Shown: positions 43,094 through 55,200, numbered from the stretch's first letter. The stretch is 64,000 bases of DNA from Cryptomeria japonica (GCF_030272615.1 NC_081411.1:182364977-182428976); one strand, 5' to 3'. The notes: generated from the sequence alone by a model not told the origin. Numbers and translations: made by a program.

Positions 43094-43768
43094 TTAGGGA
43101 AGACACCCGCGCTTATCTCAATCCTTGAGCTCTTACGCATACCCTCGCACATAAAGCCATTCTTGACAAAATCTTGAGAGACACCTTTGTCCCTACTAAT
43201 ATGAACATAGACCAATTTCAAGCCATGGTAGGATACCTTTCCATTCCACACTCCCTTACATTCACAGAAGCCGACGATGCCTCCGTGAGTCAACCACATT
43301 GAATCCTTCATACACAAACATTGAATAAAACGAGTCCTGATAGATGGAGGAGCAGGTCTAAAGATTTGTACATTGAGCAATATTAAACAATTGGGATATT
43401 AAGATAAAGTTGTGAATTCTACAAAAAAAATTACCATCAAGGCATATGATGATGAAAAACGTTCATCCAAAGGCACAGTCACCTTGCCTCTCAGAGTTGG
43501 GCCAGTTACCAAGGATGTGGTTTTTCAAGTCCTAGACCTGGATCTCACATACAATATATTTCTAGGATGTCTTTGGATTCATGAAATGAGGGCAGTTCCA
43601 TCTACATATCATCAATACATTAAGTTTCCTTGTAACGGAGTCGAAATAATAATTAATGGTCATCCTAATTCATTCATATCCTGCAATAACTTGAGACCGA
43701 AAATTGAGACGATCATTCCAAGTAATAGGGAAGTTGTCCCTTCTTCTGCATATATTGAACCTGAATAA
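43094..43768 (+). pseudogene. Aspartic protease region of F
   Basis: The first 240 bp carry several stops. The active site DGGAG (in VLIDGGAGLKIC, about 43335-43370) is followed by an open stretch 43412-43768 with VVFQVLDLDLTYNIFLGCLWIHEM, where the usual LGRPW has become LGCLW. The linker from 43769 to 44010 has further stops and reaches the site where I is inserted. The G-patch part resumes at 63065. Confidence 0.8.
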
Positions 43769-44005
43769 TTAAAACCTTCGACATCAAAACAAGGTGAGCT
43801 TAAAGGGAAATATCAGGACAAGGACATGGGTGAATACACTTTGAATCAGACCATGTGCTGACAACAAGTTATGAGTTCACCAAAAGAATATGGATGACCA
43901 CATCCTTCTAAATAGATATCCATCATTACATTGAAATGGGATCCTACTATCCTCCAAAAGTGGGGTGAAGTGGAAGAAGAAGACTTATACAAAATGCTTT
44001 ACAAA

Positions 44006-44010
44006 GACCC
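44006..44010 (+). repeat. Target-site duplication of I, left copy
   Basis: GACCC, identical to 63060-63064. Confidence 0.9.
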
Positions 44011-44492
44011 TGTTGGTAAACAGATTTGTTGCTTTAAGAAAACTTTCTTGAAAAACTTTGTTTTGCCCTGTAATTACCAACAAAGCGTTCACAACAGTTG
44101 AAGAATCACAAAGAAATGGTAATTCTTCTCTACGTTTGAGAGGGGCAGCTCCCTCGTATAATGGGGGTATTTGGATTTTTCAAAAATTTTAAAGAACGAA
44201 CAATAAAGAAAGATTGAACGCCATACAAGGTATGAATCTAGATTAAAATAAATTCCATATAATCAAGTTTGAGATACCACAACTTGAAATAATCTTCTTC
44301 ACATTCAATGTTAAAGGGAAAGCATTAGGTAATCATCAATTAAACATAAGAACATTGATAATAACCCATGAGAATAAGTTGAACACACATCCAAATTGAT
44401 CTCTATTTCTTAATTTCTCGAAGAATACTATTCAAGTCTCTCATACAAAGCTTGTGAAAAAGTGGAATCCCCTACATTGAATAATAATGAGG

Positions 44493-44660
44493 TATATATA
44501 GGTGAAGTGGTAACCACCTGAGGTAACTACCCTAACCACCTTTATAACTACTTTACAACTTCCTCAACTACTTGAAATAACTTCCTCAACTTTGGGAGAA
44601 ATAACTACTTAGAATAACTACCCAAAATGAGAACTTAGGATAACTACCTCATATGAAAAG
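44493..44660 (-). promoter_or_regulatory. LTR promoter of I with repeated GGTAGTTA motifs
   Basis: Minus TATA box TATATATA (44493-44500). Just upstream on the minus strand (44505-44660) about ten variants of (G)GTAGTTA / GAAGTTATT repeat at irregular spacing (AACTACC on the plus strand). They resemble MYB-type sites, which drive the Tto1 retrotransposon promoter in tobacco. The same block is in the 5' LTR (57248-57416). Confidence 0.6.
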
Positions 44661-44766
44661 AGCCAAGATTATCCTTTATTACAATATAGAAATAGAGATG
44701 AGAGAAAGGAAACTCGATCATGAGAGTTATTTACAAAGAAAGACAAAAAAAAATGCAACTCTGCAC

Positions 44767-45825
44767 TTATTCTAAGCTAACTCCTTGCATTGCCGATGAG
44801 GGTGTTTCTTCTGTAGGCACATTAGGTTGTCCAAGTCCTTTGTCTCTAAAGATTCTGAAAAGTTGAATGGCTGAAGTGAAAGCTTTTCCTTTGGGAATTA
44901 GGATGTTAGCTATCCTCATTTTCCATGTCTTCAAGTTTCTATGAATGCCACTTAGTTCTGTCACCATGCTGAGTGTCTGAGGCATAGAAGTTCTCAAGGA
45001 ATAGTAAATATCAATCAACCTTTCGATGGTATTTTCACTGAAGTTTGTCTTGTTAAAAAGCTGCTGATCTACCATGTTCTGGAAGCTATTTTGTAACACC
45101 TGCAAATCTTCCATCAATGTCACATCTGGGAGAAGAGTAGTGAGTTGTCCTTGGAGTTTGGTACACACTTGATCACATGAAAGCATGAGCTTTTCTAACT
45201 CTGATGAAACTTGATCTATGATCACTAGTTTCCAGTTAATGCTTTCTATCCATATCTCTGGATAATCTTTTTCATTACTAGGCAAGATTTTCTCGGTTGC
45301 AAGGGTGTCCATTCCAATTTCTATGATTTGTTTAAAATAACTCACAATTTCTTTCCAGGCTGCCTCCTCTTTCTTGACATTCCTCAAGTCTTTCTCAATA
45401 GTATTTTTCTTTATTAAGGCCTCATCATGGATAGATTTTGCTTGGACTAGGAATTCACATGCGAGAGTTTTGACCTTTTCTACCCATCCTTCAGTTACCT
45501 TTCCATAGGCTTGGTACTTTTGAAGATTATCCATAACATTCTTTTCAATTACTCCTTCTGGTGTAAACATAATTGGTTGGCGGTCTACACTTAGTGGCAT
45601 AGTGGAGGTATCAACTACGGATCTCAAGTAAGAAGACAAAGTGTGCACTTGTTGTTTCAATTGATCCTTGGATTGCTTATCCTTTTCACTTCTCTCCACC
45701 ATTCTGGCTGCCATCACATAAAAGTTCTGAATATCAGACTCATGAGAAGAAGGTCCCATATCAATCTTTGTCATTAAAAAGTCTGCAGAGGTGGCCTCAT
45801 TTGTATCCTTCTCAGATTTGAGCAA
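44767..45825 (-). pseudogene. U3 accessory protein of I, C-terminal segment (3' LTR copy)
   Basis: 352 residues, mainly alpha-helical by appearance, with long amphipathic stretches (KDQLKQQVHTLSSYLRSV; IHDEALIKKNTIEKDLRNV; LTTLLPDVTLMEDLQVLQNS). No known domain recognised. There is no good ATG: the frame opens after a TAG and overlaps the end of the preceding segment (45812) in another frame. Either an intron or a -1/+1 shift joins them. The same junction exists in the other LTR, so it predates the last transposition. Confidence 0.6.
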
Positions 45826-46429
45826 TCTCTAAGCACATATTCCTTAAATTTGGATCAGTCTTTATTCTTGAGGATACTTTGAGTTTCTTCGGTTTTTCAG
45901 CTCTTTCAAAAAGTTCAGATATGCTACTAAATTCAGGTACCACTAGCTCTTCTACCCTCCTCTTCTTCAATAGACTTTGTTCTAACCATGGGAATGAAGA
46001 ATTTTCTATGGACTCTTGGATGTTTTCCTGTCTTGCTACTAGTGTTGTAGTCACCACTCTGATTTCTTCAAATTGATCGCTTGGATTGCTTGGAAATGAT
46101 GAATCCATGACTAAAGTATTTTGTTGTGCTTCTTGTCGTAGGGATTCAATAGGAATTGAGGGAGATATGGAATGCATTCCATCATCAAATCTTGTGTCAT
46201 CCAGAATTTCCACTGGAACTTGATCCTTTACTTGACTTGCAATAGAATTTTCTTCTATGTATTTTGCTCTGGATTTCTTCTTCTTTTGTCGGGATTCATC
46301 ACCACATGTGTTTTGAAGATTGTTCCTCCTTGGAGGGTCTTCATCTCCATCACTTCCTTGAGTATTCTGGTAAGAAGGAGTATCTCTAGCTGGAGTATGG
46401 GAATAATACAGCGACGTAGAGCTCCAAAG
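45812..46429 (-). pseudogene. U3 accessory protein of I, third segment (3' LTR copy)
   Basis: In frame with the segment upstream of it after a single TAG at about 46430. Ser/Asp-rich and basic (RRNNLQ, RQKKKKSRAKY, about 46260-46330), which could be a nuclear localisation signal; then an acidic part and SRIKTDPNLRNMCLE. Looks like a flexible linker between two folded parts. Confidence 0.55.
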
Positions 46430-47521
46430 CTAACTTCCTTTCTTTCTTGGAGTTTCCTTTGTTGGTCTGGTAGCAGTCATTTGAGTAATCTTCTTCTTAA
46501 TCCAGGCTTCAGAATTCTTGATTACAAAACTTGTTCTTTCTCTGACATCTCTCATTTCGGGATCTGCGCAATTCAAACTAGGAAGTGGCTGGGACTGGAC
46601 TTGCTCAAAATAGATAGGATCAATCAAATCAGATCCATCATCTTCAATGCCTTCTATGGTCCAATCCATCTTGAAATCTTTCATTTGCTTCAAAGTTAAC
46701 CTGGTCCAATCTCTTTTTCTAACCTCAAAATCGTCTTGGCAATCCTCCCAAAAGTCTTCAAGATTAGGAAAATGAAAATAGCCAGGGCCTAACTTTAAGC
46801 TGCTCTTGACATAATCCTTACTATCAAAAGGAAACCTCATTTGATATGGATACAAGTTGACCTTTGATAAATCTTTTTCTGTCTCATCTGCTCTTGAACT
46901 TGACTCACATCTATAGTGCTCGAGATAAATGGGAAAGGGTACCCCTCTATTCTTTCTATCTCTACATTTCTTTTGAACTGAAACCAATTGCCGACAAAGC
47001 TCAACTAAAATGAGCTTATCATCAAGATATCTGGGTAGCTTGTGTGGATAACCTTCAAATCCTGCTACTCGAAGATAGGTAAATCTCAGAAATTGGATGA
47101 AAAAACTTCCATATTTCTTTATCGATTTAGCAGCTTCCTTTGATATTCTGGTGGCAATGTCTCCTTGTAATAACCTTACTGCCCACATTGTGAAAGCATC
47201 ATTCACCCGCCTGAAATACACAAAGCTTTCCTCAAGTTGCAATTGCTTGTAATAATGGTAAACTTGAGTTTCTTGATTCAGGACACCATTAGTACTCAAC
47301 CCTGGCCATGACCTCAAATTAGCAATAGCATATATCAAGTAAGAGATCATATGGAAACGTTGACTTGTTTTGAAGTGCACTAACTGGTCATGTATGCAGT
47401 TGCTGATGAGATGACCCCAGTCAATGAATTGCTTATCGGTAGAGATGACTATTATGAAGAGATACATCCACATTTCAAACTCAGTGGAGTCAAGACTCCC
47501 TATCACTCTATGGAGTAACAA
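46430..47521 (-). pseudogene. U3 accessory protein of I, middle segment (3' LTR copy)
   Basis: 363 residues without an internal stop. Begins STEFEMWMYLFIIVIS, then FIDWGHLISNCIHDQLVHFK and FHMISYLIYAIANLRSWPGL, then a basic/acidic domain (RYLDDKLILVELCRQL; KLGPGYFHFPNLEDFWEDCQ) and a basic C-terminus. Aromatic-rich, compact and probably globular. I do not recognise the family. The LIYAI...PGL patch is loosely like the FGQLLIGLFFYF...FPG patch of the G accessory protein. It overlaps the upstream segment by 14 bp because of a 1-base insertion (A5 instead of A4 near 47518) absent from the 5' LTR copy. Confidence 0.65.
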
Positions 47522-48167
47522 AAATCAAGTGACCAATCTCTTTGATGAAAAGAGAATGATGGAGTGTTTTTGGAAGCTGAGACTGTCCTCCCCGTGGCGC
47601 AACCATCCACTCTTTAGCCAGATTGTTGAGGCATTTGCTTCTATTGTCGCTGAAGTATTTATAAGCTTTTTGCTTATCGATGTGAGTGACCTTTTCCTTA
47701 TATGGAAAACAAAGAATAATAGCTATTGAAATTCTGTCTAGTTTGGCCATTAAGGATCCGTCTGCAGCTCTTATCTCTTTTGCATCGGGATTATATCTTT
47801 TTGAGCATTCTAGTACCAAATCTACACATTGAATTGATATGGGAAAACATGCTGCTTCAATCAAGCCACTTCCCACCACTCTACAAGACAACTTTGATCT
47901 GTCACCTTCCATGAAGAACCTTTTGATCTCCTGCAAATTTATGTGCCCAATCTTGGTATCATGAACCTCTGGAATCATGGTGGTGATCATCGGAGCGTAC
48001 TCGTACTCCTGAGCCTTGTACTTCATGATGGTATTTCCACAGACCCTTTGTATTGATGTCCTGTATGTCAATGTTATTGAAACTTTGAGACTTTGAAGAT
48101 TTGCGACTGACTTGATTAAGTGACTATGTCTGGCCCATAAGTAAGATCTACCCACTGTCTTTATCAT
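47508..48167 (-). pseudogene. U3 accessory protein of I, N-terminal segment (3' LTR copy)
   Basis: 219 residues. MIKTVGRSYLWARHSHLIKS is the first start, but the conserved part begins near YEYAPMITTMIPEVHDTKIG. Contains INLQEIKRFFMEGDRSKLSC and CSKRYNPDAKEIRAADGSLM. Unknown function. Read together with the next three segments this is a protein of roughly 1,100 residues, as large as pol. The true start may be further upstream. Confidence 0.6.
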
Positions 48168-49275
48168 GGATGATCCATTTGTTCCTCCTTGAATGGCTAC
48201 TCAAAGAATTTGATATTACTTTATTGGCCTTTAAGTGATCATCATAATGATTCTTAGCTGGCATCTGATATTAATCTACTCATGATTATCTTGACAATCA
48301 ATGACACAATGTTACCTTCTTGAAACTGAGGTTTGTGATTGACCTCTGTGTCACTTCTTTGAATGGAAAAGGACTTTTCCTTTGGTGTTTTGGGGCTGAT
48401 TATGACAAAGACTCGGACCATTATCTTCTCACTGTTTATTGAACTATGCATTAGATCTATTGGGGTTGTTGTGATAGTTGTGACCATGCCTGATAGATTC
48501 TCTGCTCATTGATGATTTCTATCAACAATTCATGTTGTCAATGTCTTCAGTATTGTGAATCAATTGTCCAATAGCTTGGACTACACTACTTGAGATGTAA
48601 TGTATGCACTGTCTCAGATCTTTAGATTTGTTAGCACCGTTCTTTATGACTAAGGTTTACCTTTATTCATCATTCAAAACTTCATACCTCTGTTCACTAA
48701 CCTAAGGTTGATATCTCCTATAGATATGCTACTCACTGTTTTGACAGGTCTATGGTTGGCTTCTATTTGAAATCTTTGGCACTGTATTTACTTTGTTTCT
48801 CATTGTATTGGACTAAACCATTGTGTCTTGTTTTTTTCTCTATCTAAGCCTCTTAACGCACTGTCATAAACCTTTCATATCTTCATGCAGGAGTGAGGAT
48901 GCTAAGGAAGGTGGCGTAGTGCTATTCTCAGCTATCCATGAGATACTATCCTTTTTGGGAAACCTTGGAACATCTGATGACTCTATTCCTTGCTGTGAAG
49001 TTCTTGCATATCATCGATAACCTGCAGAAAACACCTCGAAATGCAATATTTCATCTTTAAAATTTGCAAGTGTGAGTAGGGTTAAGGGGTACGATAGCAT
49101 GTAGGTCGAACAAAGCATTTGTAACTGTGATATGTGATATACATCCTCCTCCCATCGATAGTTTGGTGGATGTTTACAACCTATTCCATGTTTGCAGAGC
49201 CTGGCGCAATGTTTGCAATTCCATTCACTTGGAAATGAATACCTCTACACCCACTTGAAAGGATCCAACTGGCTA

Positions 49276-49461
49276 TCAGGCATTTAAACACTTCTTATCC
49301 AACCTCTGCGAGTGGTCTTCAACTTGCGAGTGGAGTCTAGAGAGCACGATAGCAGGCATATCTATCGGCATGCAAAACAAACAGTGAAGGTAGTTATAAA
49401 ACCAGTTTTCACCTTCTTTTCTAGCCACGCGGTAGGTTCCTTCTGCCAAATGGACGTTCAA
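49276..49461 (-). other. Small conserved frame at the start of U3 in I
   Basis: 61 residues beginning MNVHLAEGTYRVARKEGENW, present in both LTRs (62068-62253) with one substitution. It could be an upstream exon of the U3 protein or chance. The rest of 48168-50266 shows nothing I can support. Confidence 0.3.
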
Positions 49462-50266
49462 ATGAGCTTGGTGGAGCGATTTCCCAGTTGGAGAAGGATC
49501 GGCATGTTAGCCAACTTAGCCAAGCTGCCGATAGCAATCCAAAACATAACTTAAAACAGTTAGTTGGCTATCGATATTTATATTGGCTTGTTTACCCTTT
49601 GGTCAACTTGCTGATATCTTTCATGCATAAGTGAGTTCGATGCAAAATGCTTGGTAACTTGTTAAAGTTGGCCAACTCACCGATGAAGAAGATGTCAATG
49701 TTGAAACCTTGCGTAAAGAAACATATCGGTCACTTGATGATTTTTACCAACTTGGTGATAATTTCTCATTCGCAACTCGAAGTTGGTGTTCATTGGTCCC
49801 TTTAACCATTTTACCATGTTGCCGCTAACACTTGGTCGACTATCAACGTAGACTGTTGATGATCATTTTTACTTTAAACTCTTCGAAAATGCCAATAACA
49901 ATCCTAGACAATACAATATTATCAGTCATTTATTGGCGATTCGAGGGATCATTTAACTTAGAGTTTAGAAGTCAACATGTTATTTTGAATCATATCCTTT
50001 ACTTTGAAAACGTTCATAGGATTACAAATACAAATACAAAGAGTTTCTCGATTTGCTCAAAAACATGATTTGCGACCCTTCACCATCATGATGTGAAGTA
50101 CAATTATAACTTTTAAAGCTTGGGCGAACTTTGGGAATTCACATATAGTCCTTTTTTTTTTATGAATACATCCAAATATTTGACGAACCATTCACACTAA
50201 AACGACCTATTATTACATGGAAATGAAGAAGAATTATAGTTGTCAAATTTACAATTAGGATCAACA

Positions 50267-50503
50267 GCTGGCTCTAACTGGGGACGAGGACCGTAAGGGA
50301 TGATGAAGGAACCCATAATCTTTGGTTAACGACAGTCAGTGTATTCATTGGGCAACAGAGTCAAAAGGATCGGTGCACTACTTTACATGGAACAAGGAGG
50401 GAGAACCAAGCCAAAAAGGAGAAAGAACAACACACACACAAACAAAAGGGAACAAAGCCAAAACTCCTAACTAAGATATATACAAGACGATAGGTAGATA
50501 AGC
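50267..50503 (-). other. 3' untranslated region of I
   Basis: About 240 bp between integrase and LTR. The minus strand directly before the LTR reads GTTAGAGCCAGC, not a clear polypurine tract; GGACGAGGACCG-type text nearby is on the other strand. Confidence 0.5.
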
Positions 50504-51679
50504 TTATGGATTATATAATTTTAAGTGTTGCCCATTATAAGGAAGGGGCATATGTGTGCCATCTAAGTATGCCAGATAGAATGAATTTGTACCACAGACT
50601 TGCCTGATTTGAACAGGTCCTCTCCAAAGTGAATCAAATTTACCATGTAGTCCCTTTGGTTCTCTTCGTTTATCCCATAATAGGACCAAATCGCCAACTT
50701 GAAAAGATCTTTCCCTGGCTTCCCGGTCAAACAGTTCTTTCACTTGCATTTGATGTTCTCTGATTCTATCCACTACTGTTTCTCTCTGTTCTTCCATCTT
50801 GGTTAAGTACAATATCCGTTTTTCCAATGCATCTTTAAATTCATAATTTTCGACTACTTCTTGCAACTTAAGAGAAGCTAGCTCCAATGGAATAGGTAAT
50901 CTAGCTTCTACACCAAAAACTAATTCGAATGGAGACATCTTGATAGCCTGCTTCTTCGTTGTACGATCAACCCACAGTGCTTCATATAGATACTTATGCC
51001 ACGTTCTCTGATTTTTATCGACTAACTTGCAGAGAATAGTGATGATATTCTTATTGTTCGCTTCAGCTTGACCATTTCCCTAAGGATAATAGTCAGATGC
51101 ATGTGAAAGCATAACTCCATACTTGTAACAAAAAGCCGATATTTCATAAGAAGAGAAGTTGGTAGCATTATCGGTGATGATTTTCTGCGGAACTCCATAT
51201 CTTACAAGAATGTTTTGTTTGATGAAGTTACAAACTACTTCTGATGTTGTTTGTCTAACTGGAGCTGCTTCAACCCACTTGGTGAAATAATCAGTGGCTA
51301 CCAAGATGTGAGTATGACCCGCACTAGAATGAGGATGGATTGGACCGATAAAATCTAGTCCGCACTGCTGAAATGGTTCTTCAATAATCACAGGTTTCAA
51401 AGGTAGGGCGGCAAGTTGTACTCTTCCCTTGAATTGTTGACATGCTTCGCATCTCTTTACCCACTCATTCGCATCTTTAAACATTCCAGGCCAATAATAG
51501 AAATTTCTCAATATTTTGAAAGCCATTACTGAGGAAGAAAAATGCCCTCCATAGGCCTCATTATGAAAGAACTGAAAGAGCTTCTTTCTTTTTTCTCTGT
51601 CTACACACTTGAGAAATGTGCCATCTATTCCTTTTTTATAAAGAACATCACCCCAAATAATATATTTAGCAGCCTTCAA
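50504..51679 (-). pseudogene. Integrase of I, one in-frame stop
   Basis: H2C2 zinc site with HNEAYGGHFSSS and CEACQQFKGR (about 51430-51580). Catalytic residues: Asp in CGLDFIGP, Asp in IITDNATNF, Glu in NGQAEANN, all present. A stop TAA (51077-51079) follows HASDYYP, where gypsy integrases have Gln (YYPQGNGQ). The frame then reopens, including 50504-50938. The tail ends with RGPVQIRQVCGTNSFYLAYL...GQHLKLY, the usual chromodomain-free tail of Tat-like integrases. One C-to-T change explains the stop. Confidence 0.9.
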
Positions 51680-51688
51680 CTTGATAGT

Positions 51689-52288
51689 TCATTTCTCCCT
51701 AGGGGTTAGATGAGCAGGACATTCTCCATATGTGAGAAAATGTGCTATGTTGGAAAACCACTCATTTGTGGTGCTAACAAATAGAACCAAAGGTAGTTCA
51801 GACTCTTGAGCAACATTCCCATTAGAATTATTCTCAGCTATTAGCTTACACAACCCACGCCCGCGAACAAGCTTGGTTGGTTTGATATCGATATCATACT
51901 CTTGAACCTTTGCAATCCAAGAGGCTCGCTTGCTCATACCAATTTCTTGTTGTGTGAGTATGGTCTTTACTGCAGTATCTAGGACATACACTATAGAATG
52001 AAAATTTAGAACATAAAAGCGAAATTGCTTCATAGCCTTGACTGCTACATAAGCTTGCTTTTCAACTTGAGAATACTTCAATTCATGCTTTTTCAGTGGA
52101 ATACTCATAAAAGAAATTGGTGCCTCAATGTTTTCATTATGATGTTGGGTCAATATTGCGGATAAAGTAGTGTCAGAAGCATAACAATATACATTGAAAT
52201 CTTGGAGAAATCTAGATAAACCAATGTAGGTGCATCCACAATGGCTGACTTGATCTGATTGAAAGCCATTTTTCCTTCCTCTGACCAC
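51689..52288 (-). pseudogene. Gypsy RNase H of I (after a frameshift)
   Basis: In another frame from RT, overlapping its end. YCYASDTTLSAILTQHH (first catalytic Asp), ISFMSIPLKKHELKYSQVEK (Glu usually in YxxxEKE; here QVEKQ) and FYVLNFHSIVYVLDTAVKTI (usually TDH; here LDT). ASWIAKVQEYDIDIKPTKLV follows. It is the ordinary gypsy RNase H/connection region. A frameshift around 52150-52290 separates it from RT, and the TDH motif is damaged. Confidence 0.85.
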
Positions 52289-55200
52289 TTGAATGTGATA
52301 TCACCTCTCATCATCTCAACAATGGACTTTGTAATTTCTGAGAAATCAGGAATGAACTTTCTTATGAAATTAATCTGGCCAAAGAAAGAGCGAACACCAG
52401 GCTTACTGGAAGGTAACGATAACTGCTGAATGGCTTTAACTCGCTCTGGATCAATATGAATACCTTCTTTCAAAACAATGTGACCTAGTAATTTCCTTTC
52501 TGTCACTCCAAAAATAGATTTCTTTGGGTTCAATGAAATACCTTGTTGCCTGCAATGTTGTAGCACACACTCCAAATGATAAGCATGTTCTTCACGTTTC
52601 TTGGAGAAAACAGTTAAGTCATCTAGGTATACAACAATAATTTTATTTCTCAAGTCACCAAAAGCAAGATCCATTGCACATTGAAAAGTGGCACCGGCAT
52701 TAATCAAACCGAAAGGCATACGGTTATAGGCGAAGGTTCCCCACGGAGTAGTGAAAGCTGTCTTATGCTGATCATCTTGTTCTACACCAATTTGATTATA
52801 TCCAGAAAAACCATCAAGCATCGACATCATCTCAGAACCAAAGACAGTTTGAAGGAGATGGTCCATTACTGGTAAGGGATAGTTGTCTTTAAGAGATGCT
52901 TGATTGAGATTGCGAAAATCAACACAAATTCTTATCTCACCATTCTTCTTTCTAATAGGCACTATGTTTGCAACCCATGTAGAATGATGGATTGGATAAA
53001 TGATTTTAGCCTTTAACATTTTATCAACTTCCGCAAAGATTGCATCTGCTATCTTTGGATTAAATTGCCTTTGTTTTTGCCTGAATGGGGGTGAATCAGG
53101 CTTAAGAGGAATATGATGCTTAAATTCACCATTCATAAACACTTTGAGATCATCATAGCACCATGCAAATACATCAATATACCTATTCAACAAATCAATG
53201 ATGACTTTTCTTTCCTTGTGGGACAAGCATTTTCCAATTAAAACAATCCTGGGATCATTTTCAAAACCAATATTTACTTTTTCTGTATCTGGAGAACTTG
53301 AGGGCTTCTTTTCATCATTCTTTACAAACTGATCATTGTTATCAAAGAGACTCTCAAGAGTGACTAATCCCTTAGGAATAGTATTTCCCTTTAGTTGCAA
53401 AATCTCTGATTCTTTATCTTCTTCTTTGACATTTTGTTGGCTTGTCAAAGAATGATTACCATCAAAGGACAAATTTGAGAAGGTTCTGGTGCCCTCCAAA
53501 AATGAGATGATATGTTTATCATCATCAAAAACTTGCCAATTTTGATTATTATCTGGCACACTAGGTTGGTAGATCATTTCTACTATATACACATCTTTTT
53601 CAAACTCAGGATGGGGCAGTAATAAAGAGGCTGAAATAGCAAGAGAATCTGCCTTTGTATTTTGTTCTCTTGGGATGGCTTGTATGGAGAAAGTGTCAAA
53701 ACTTTCGATCTCATCCCATACTTTGTTTCGATAAGACTTGAGCCTTTTATTTTTAGTCTGATATCGACTTCTCACCTGGTTGACAACTAGTTCAGCATCT
53801 CCCATAACTTGTAACTTCTTGATTCCTTTTTCTTTGGCAAATTCCAAACCTAGAAGAAGAGCTTCATACTCTATCGTGTTATTGGTAGTATCAAATGCGA
53901 GCTTGTAGGCTTTAGGAAACTTTTCCCCTTGAGGAGATATCAACACCACACAAGCACCTGATCTAGAAGATGAAGAACTTCCATCAAATTGCATTACCCA
54001 AAGTTCTACAGATATGTCAGGAGCCAGAATTTCAGGAACATTCTCCTTCTTTGATGACATCATATATGTACCTGGGCCCGTCTCAACATATAATATTTCA
54101 GCTCTTGGATCATCAGATTTGAGAACTATGTATTTGGCTTTGGGTTCTGGGTCCAATCTAACTTTCTTGTTGCCAAGAGGTATCAAGGCATGTGACCAAT
54201 CTAATTGAATCTCTCCACCCAAATCTTTACAGAAACTATGGCTTAAGAGCATACCATAGCTGGCTGGAATATCGGCAACCAAGATGTTAAGTTTCAACTT
54301 CTTTTGAGGATGAGCAGCTAAAACAACTTGAGCATCCTTAATTTGTCCGACCGAGGGTACTTGCTTTGATTCCATTGAGAACACTTTACCAGTAGGTTTA
54401 TTTAAAGGTAGGCCTAGTGCATGAGCAACTTTGGAAGGTATTACGTTATCAGAAGCACCGGAATCTATAATACAGTTACTCAACTTACAACCTGCAATGT
54501 ATAAGGAAATATAGAAAGGATATGGCTTATTAGAAAAGGAAGTAGCAACAAGAGATGATTCCTTTGAAACAAACCCCTCTTGCTCATCATCATCAAAACT
54601 CTCACTTGATTCTTGATGTATGTCTGAGTGAGGTTTCTTGTAATCCTTTTTGATACAATGCACCAATTTATCCAATTGCTGCGGATTCTTCTTAAGATAC
54701 TCAAATTGAGAAATTTGCACCTTGGTCTTTTTACAATATTCAATGAAATCAAAAGAATCTTCAAAAGAGGAATTACCATGTTCAACTTCTTTTTCAGCTT
54801 TTCTAGATGATCCTAGTTCTTCTTTACTTTGTTTCCTGGAAAGAATTTGCTTAGGAACCTCATCCACCTCTTTATCTTTTGTAGCTAACTTAGCTTTCTC
54901 CTCGATCTTTTGGCGCCAATTCTTTGTAAACACATTACACGAATGATTATTTATGTCACTATCTTTCTCGTTTTCCTCGCCAGACTCATATTCTAAAAAG
55001 TTGACTGTAGGTGGACCAAATTGTTGATTAGTTTCATCTTCAACATATTCTTCAATCTTTTCACTAGTTTGGTTCATCTGCATAAACCTAGTCATCTCGG
55101 GACATGAAGCTCCATTGTGGTCTGTTGTGAGATGAAAATCACACATTGCAGGAATTTGATGATTACTTGTAGATGGATGCTCAATCGCCAACCTTGGTGT

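Larger units (their letters stand above)
39317..44010 (+). mobile_element. Element F, segment 2: leader, gag and protease
   Basis: Plus-strand gypsy sequence matching H over its whole length in reverse orientation. It is interrupted at 44010 by I, whose target duplication GACCC (44006-44010) recurs at 63060-63064. Confidence 0.88.
44011..50266 (-). repeat. 3' LTR of I
   Basis: 6256 bp; plus-strand ends TGTTGGTAAACAG and GATCAACA. It lacks 38 bp present in the other LTR (57505-57542). The promoter lies near the right-hand (U5-proximal) end of the minus-strand LTR: TATATATA at 44493-44500. U3 is therefore about 5.75 kb and R-U5 about 0.45 kb. The part 48168-50266 (start of U3) has no supported gene except a small conserved frame. 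Confidence 0.93.

Noticed and set aside
46172-46699. 175-codon plus-strand frame inside the I LTR, repeated at 58964-59491.
   Set aside because: Exact antisense shadow of the U3 accessory frame. Its recurrence only reflects the LTR duplication.
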